Shown piece by piece: positions 63,543 to 64,000 of a DNA stretch of 64,000 bases. The DNA comes from Hymenopus coronatus. Its lineage: Eukaryota; Arthropoda; Insecta; Mantodea; Hymenopodidae. Where the stretch lies: positions 34,371,501-34,435,500 of the forward strand of contig CM060883.1 of assembly GCA_030762935.1 (NCBI GenBank). Reading direction: 5' to 3'. The notes below the pieces were generated by a model. It saw only the letters and a list, made by a program, of their open reading frames with translations. It searched no databases and was not told the DNA's origin. How positions within the stretch are numbered: the stretch's first letter is position 1; each line of letters opens with the position of its first letter. The position numbers and the translations under genes were made by a program.

Positions 63543-64000
63543 TGTAGCAAATGTCTTTATTGACTAAAAATATAAATAAATAAAAACCATATATGCTGCC
63601 CCTGCACTTAGATAACTATACCGGGGCAAATATTCAAACTTGAAACTTATTTCCAAAAACAAGCATTACAAATGTTGTCTGTTATCATTTTTTCAGATAA
63701 TTTATAAACTACAGTCTAAAATTAAATCAGTAAACAACGATTTATTATTTATTGACTCAACAATTAGTTACAAATAAAGTGTTTAGATCACTGCTGCAAA
63801 TAGTTCATTCGACATTTGACAGTTTATGGCTGCAGCCATCCATGGCTCGCGCCCCTCTGCACGCCTACTGTCCAGTCACTCACGACTCAGTGCAAATCGC
63901 AACACAACATTAGCACTTACTGCAATTATTCTTCCTCCTTTTATAGCGAAAAAATGACGTCACAAATTATCTGGAAACTTGTCGAAAGCAGTAGAAACCG
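63543..64000 (-). mobile_element. 5' LTR of an LTR retrotransposon, partial (cut by window edge)
   Basis: Read on the minus strand from the window edge: a TATA box CTATAAAAGG (TATAAAAG at 63938-63945), about 400 bp of leader with several AATAAA words (one at about 63560), and an end at ...TTTGCTACA (63543-63551) just before the primer-binding site. The outer TG end and U3 lie beyond 64000. Internal sequence continues leftward with EMKRLLAEMKEMKTELKGVK-like residues (63460-63520), a coiled-coil-like start of a gag-type frame that meets stops at once. So the element is probably defective or heavily truncated. Confidence 0.75.

Overview
The window looks like repeat-dense, AT-rich intergenic or intronic DNA from a large animal genome, most likely an arthropod. 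The grounds are mariner-type transposase remnants, Jockey-like and RTE-like non-LTR retrotransposon pieces, several tRNA-headed SINE families and long minisatellites. I can support no intact host gene, no rRNA and no stand-alone tRNA gene. Nearly all open frames are chance frames in repeats or broken transposon genes. The species cannot be named from this sequence.

The dominant component is one interspersed family, called HINE-A here. Full copies are about 840-900 bp and occur on both strands. I count about 15 near-complete copies and at least 15 fragments, close to 20 kb or about 30 percent of the window. The consensus begins TCTGATGTGTTCC, has ACTTTCTCTACA about 23 bp inside the 5' end, carries a CA microsatellite in its 3' third, and ends in a long hairpin (CTCTATACACTATG / CATAGTGTATAGAG) followed by AGAGAAAGTAAAA. 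Asymmetric inverted repeats, microsatellite, 3' stem-loop and no evident target duplication are the architecture of Helentron-associated (HINE/DINE-1-like) non-autonomous rolling-circle elements. That assignment is inference; no Rep/helicase gene is present.

Layout. 1-10 kb: dense HINE-A, including a copy split by a mariner at 2.55-3.54 kb, a HINE plus flank tandem duplication (2.1-4.5 kb) and a three-unit array (4.7-6.5 kb). 10-21.7 kb: CA microsatellites, a non-LTR remnant (10.6-11.5 kb), HINE-A copies alternating with small reverse-transcriptase pieces, and a 5'-truncated Jockey-like insertion with a 9-bp target duplication (17.95-18.77 kb). 22.5-27.2 kb: SINEs, a dispersed repeat shared with 32.6-33.2 kb, mariner fragments, and a transposase fragment split by a SINE. 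28.3-30.6 kb: a 54-bp minisatellite. 31.7-38.7 kb: SINEs, LINE pieces, a foldback mariner (35.2-36.1 kb) and a nested HINE/SINE complex. 40.7-47 kb: a palindromic HINE-A dimer, then two HINE-A copies head to tail, one with its middle replaced by a LINE fragment. 47.5-48.9 kb: 1.3 kb of simple-sequence satellite. 50-60.5 kb: SINEs, a 55-bp minisatellite, a 61-bp TIR-only element and two full HINE-A copies. The right edge (63.5-64 kb) holds a primer-binding site and part of an LTR on the minus strand.

The elements interact as a nested, mutually interrupting community: SINEs inside SINEs, LINEs, HINEs and a transposase gene, a mariner inside a HINE, and HINE ends next to LINE pieces. The most promising less-described material is HINE-A itself: its composite forms, its co-duplicated flanks, and an antisense reading frame of about 86 codons that stays open in several copies.
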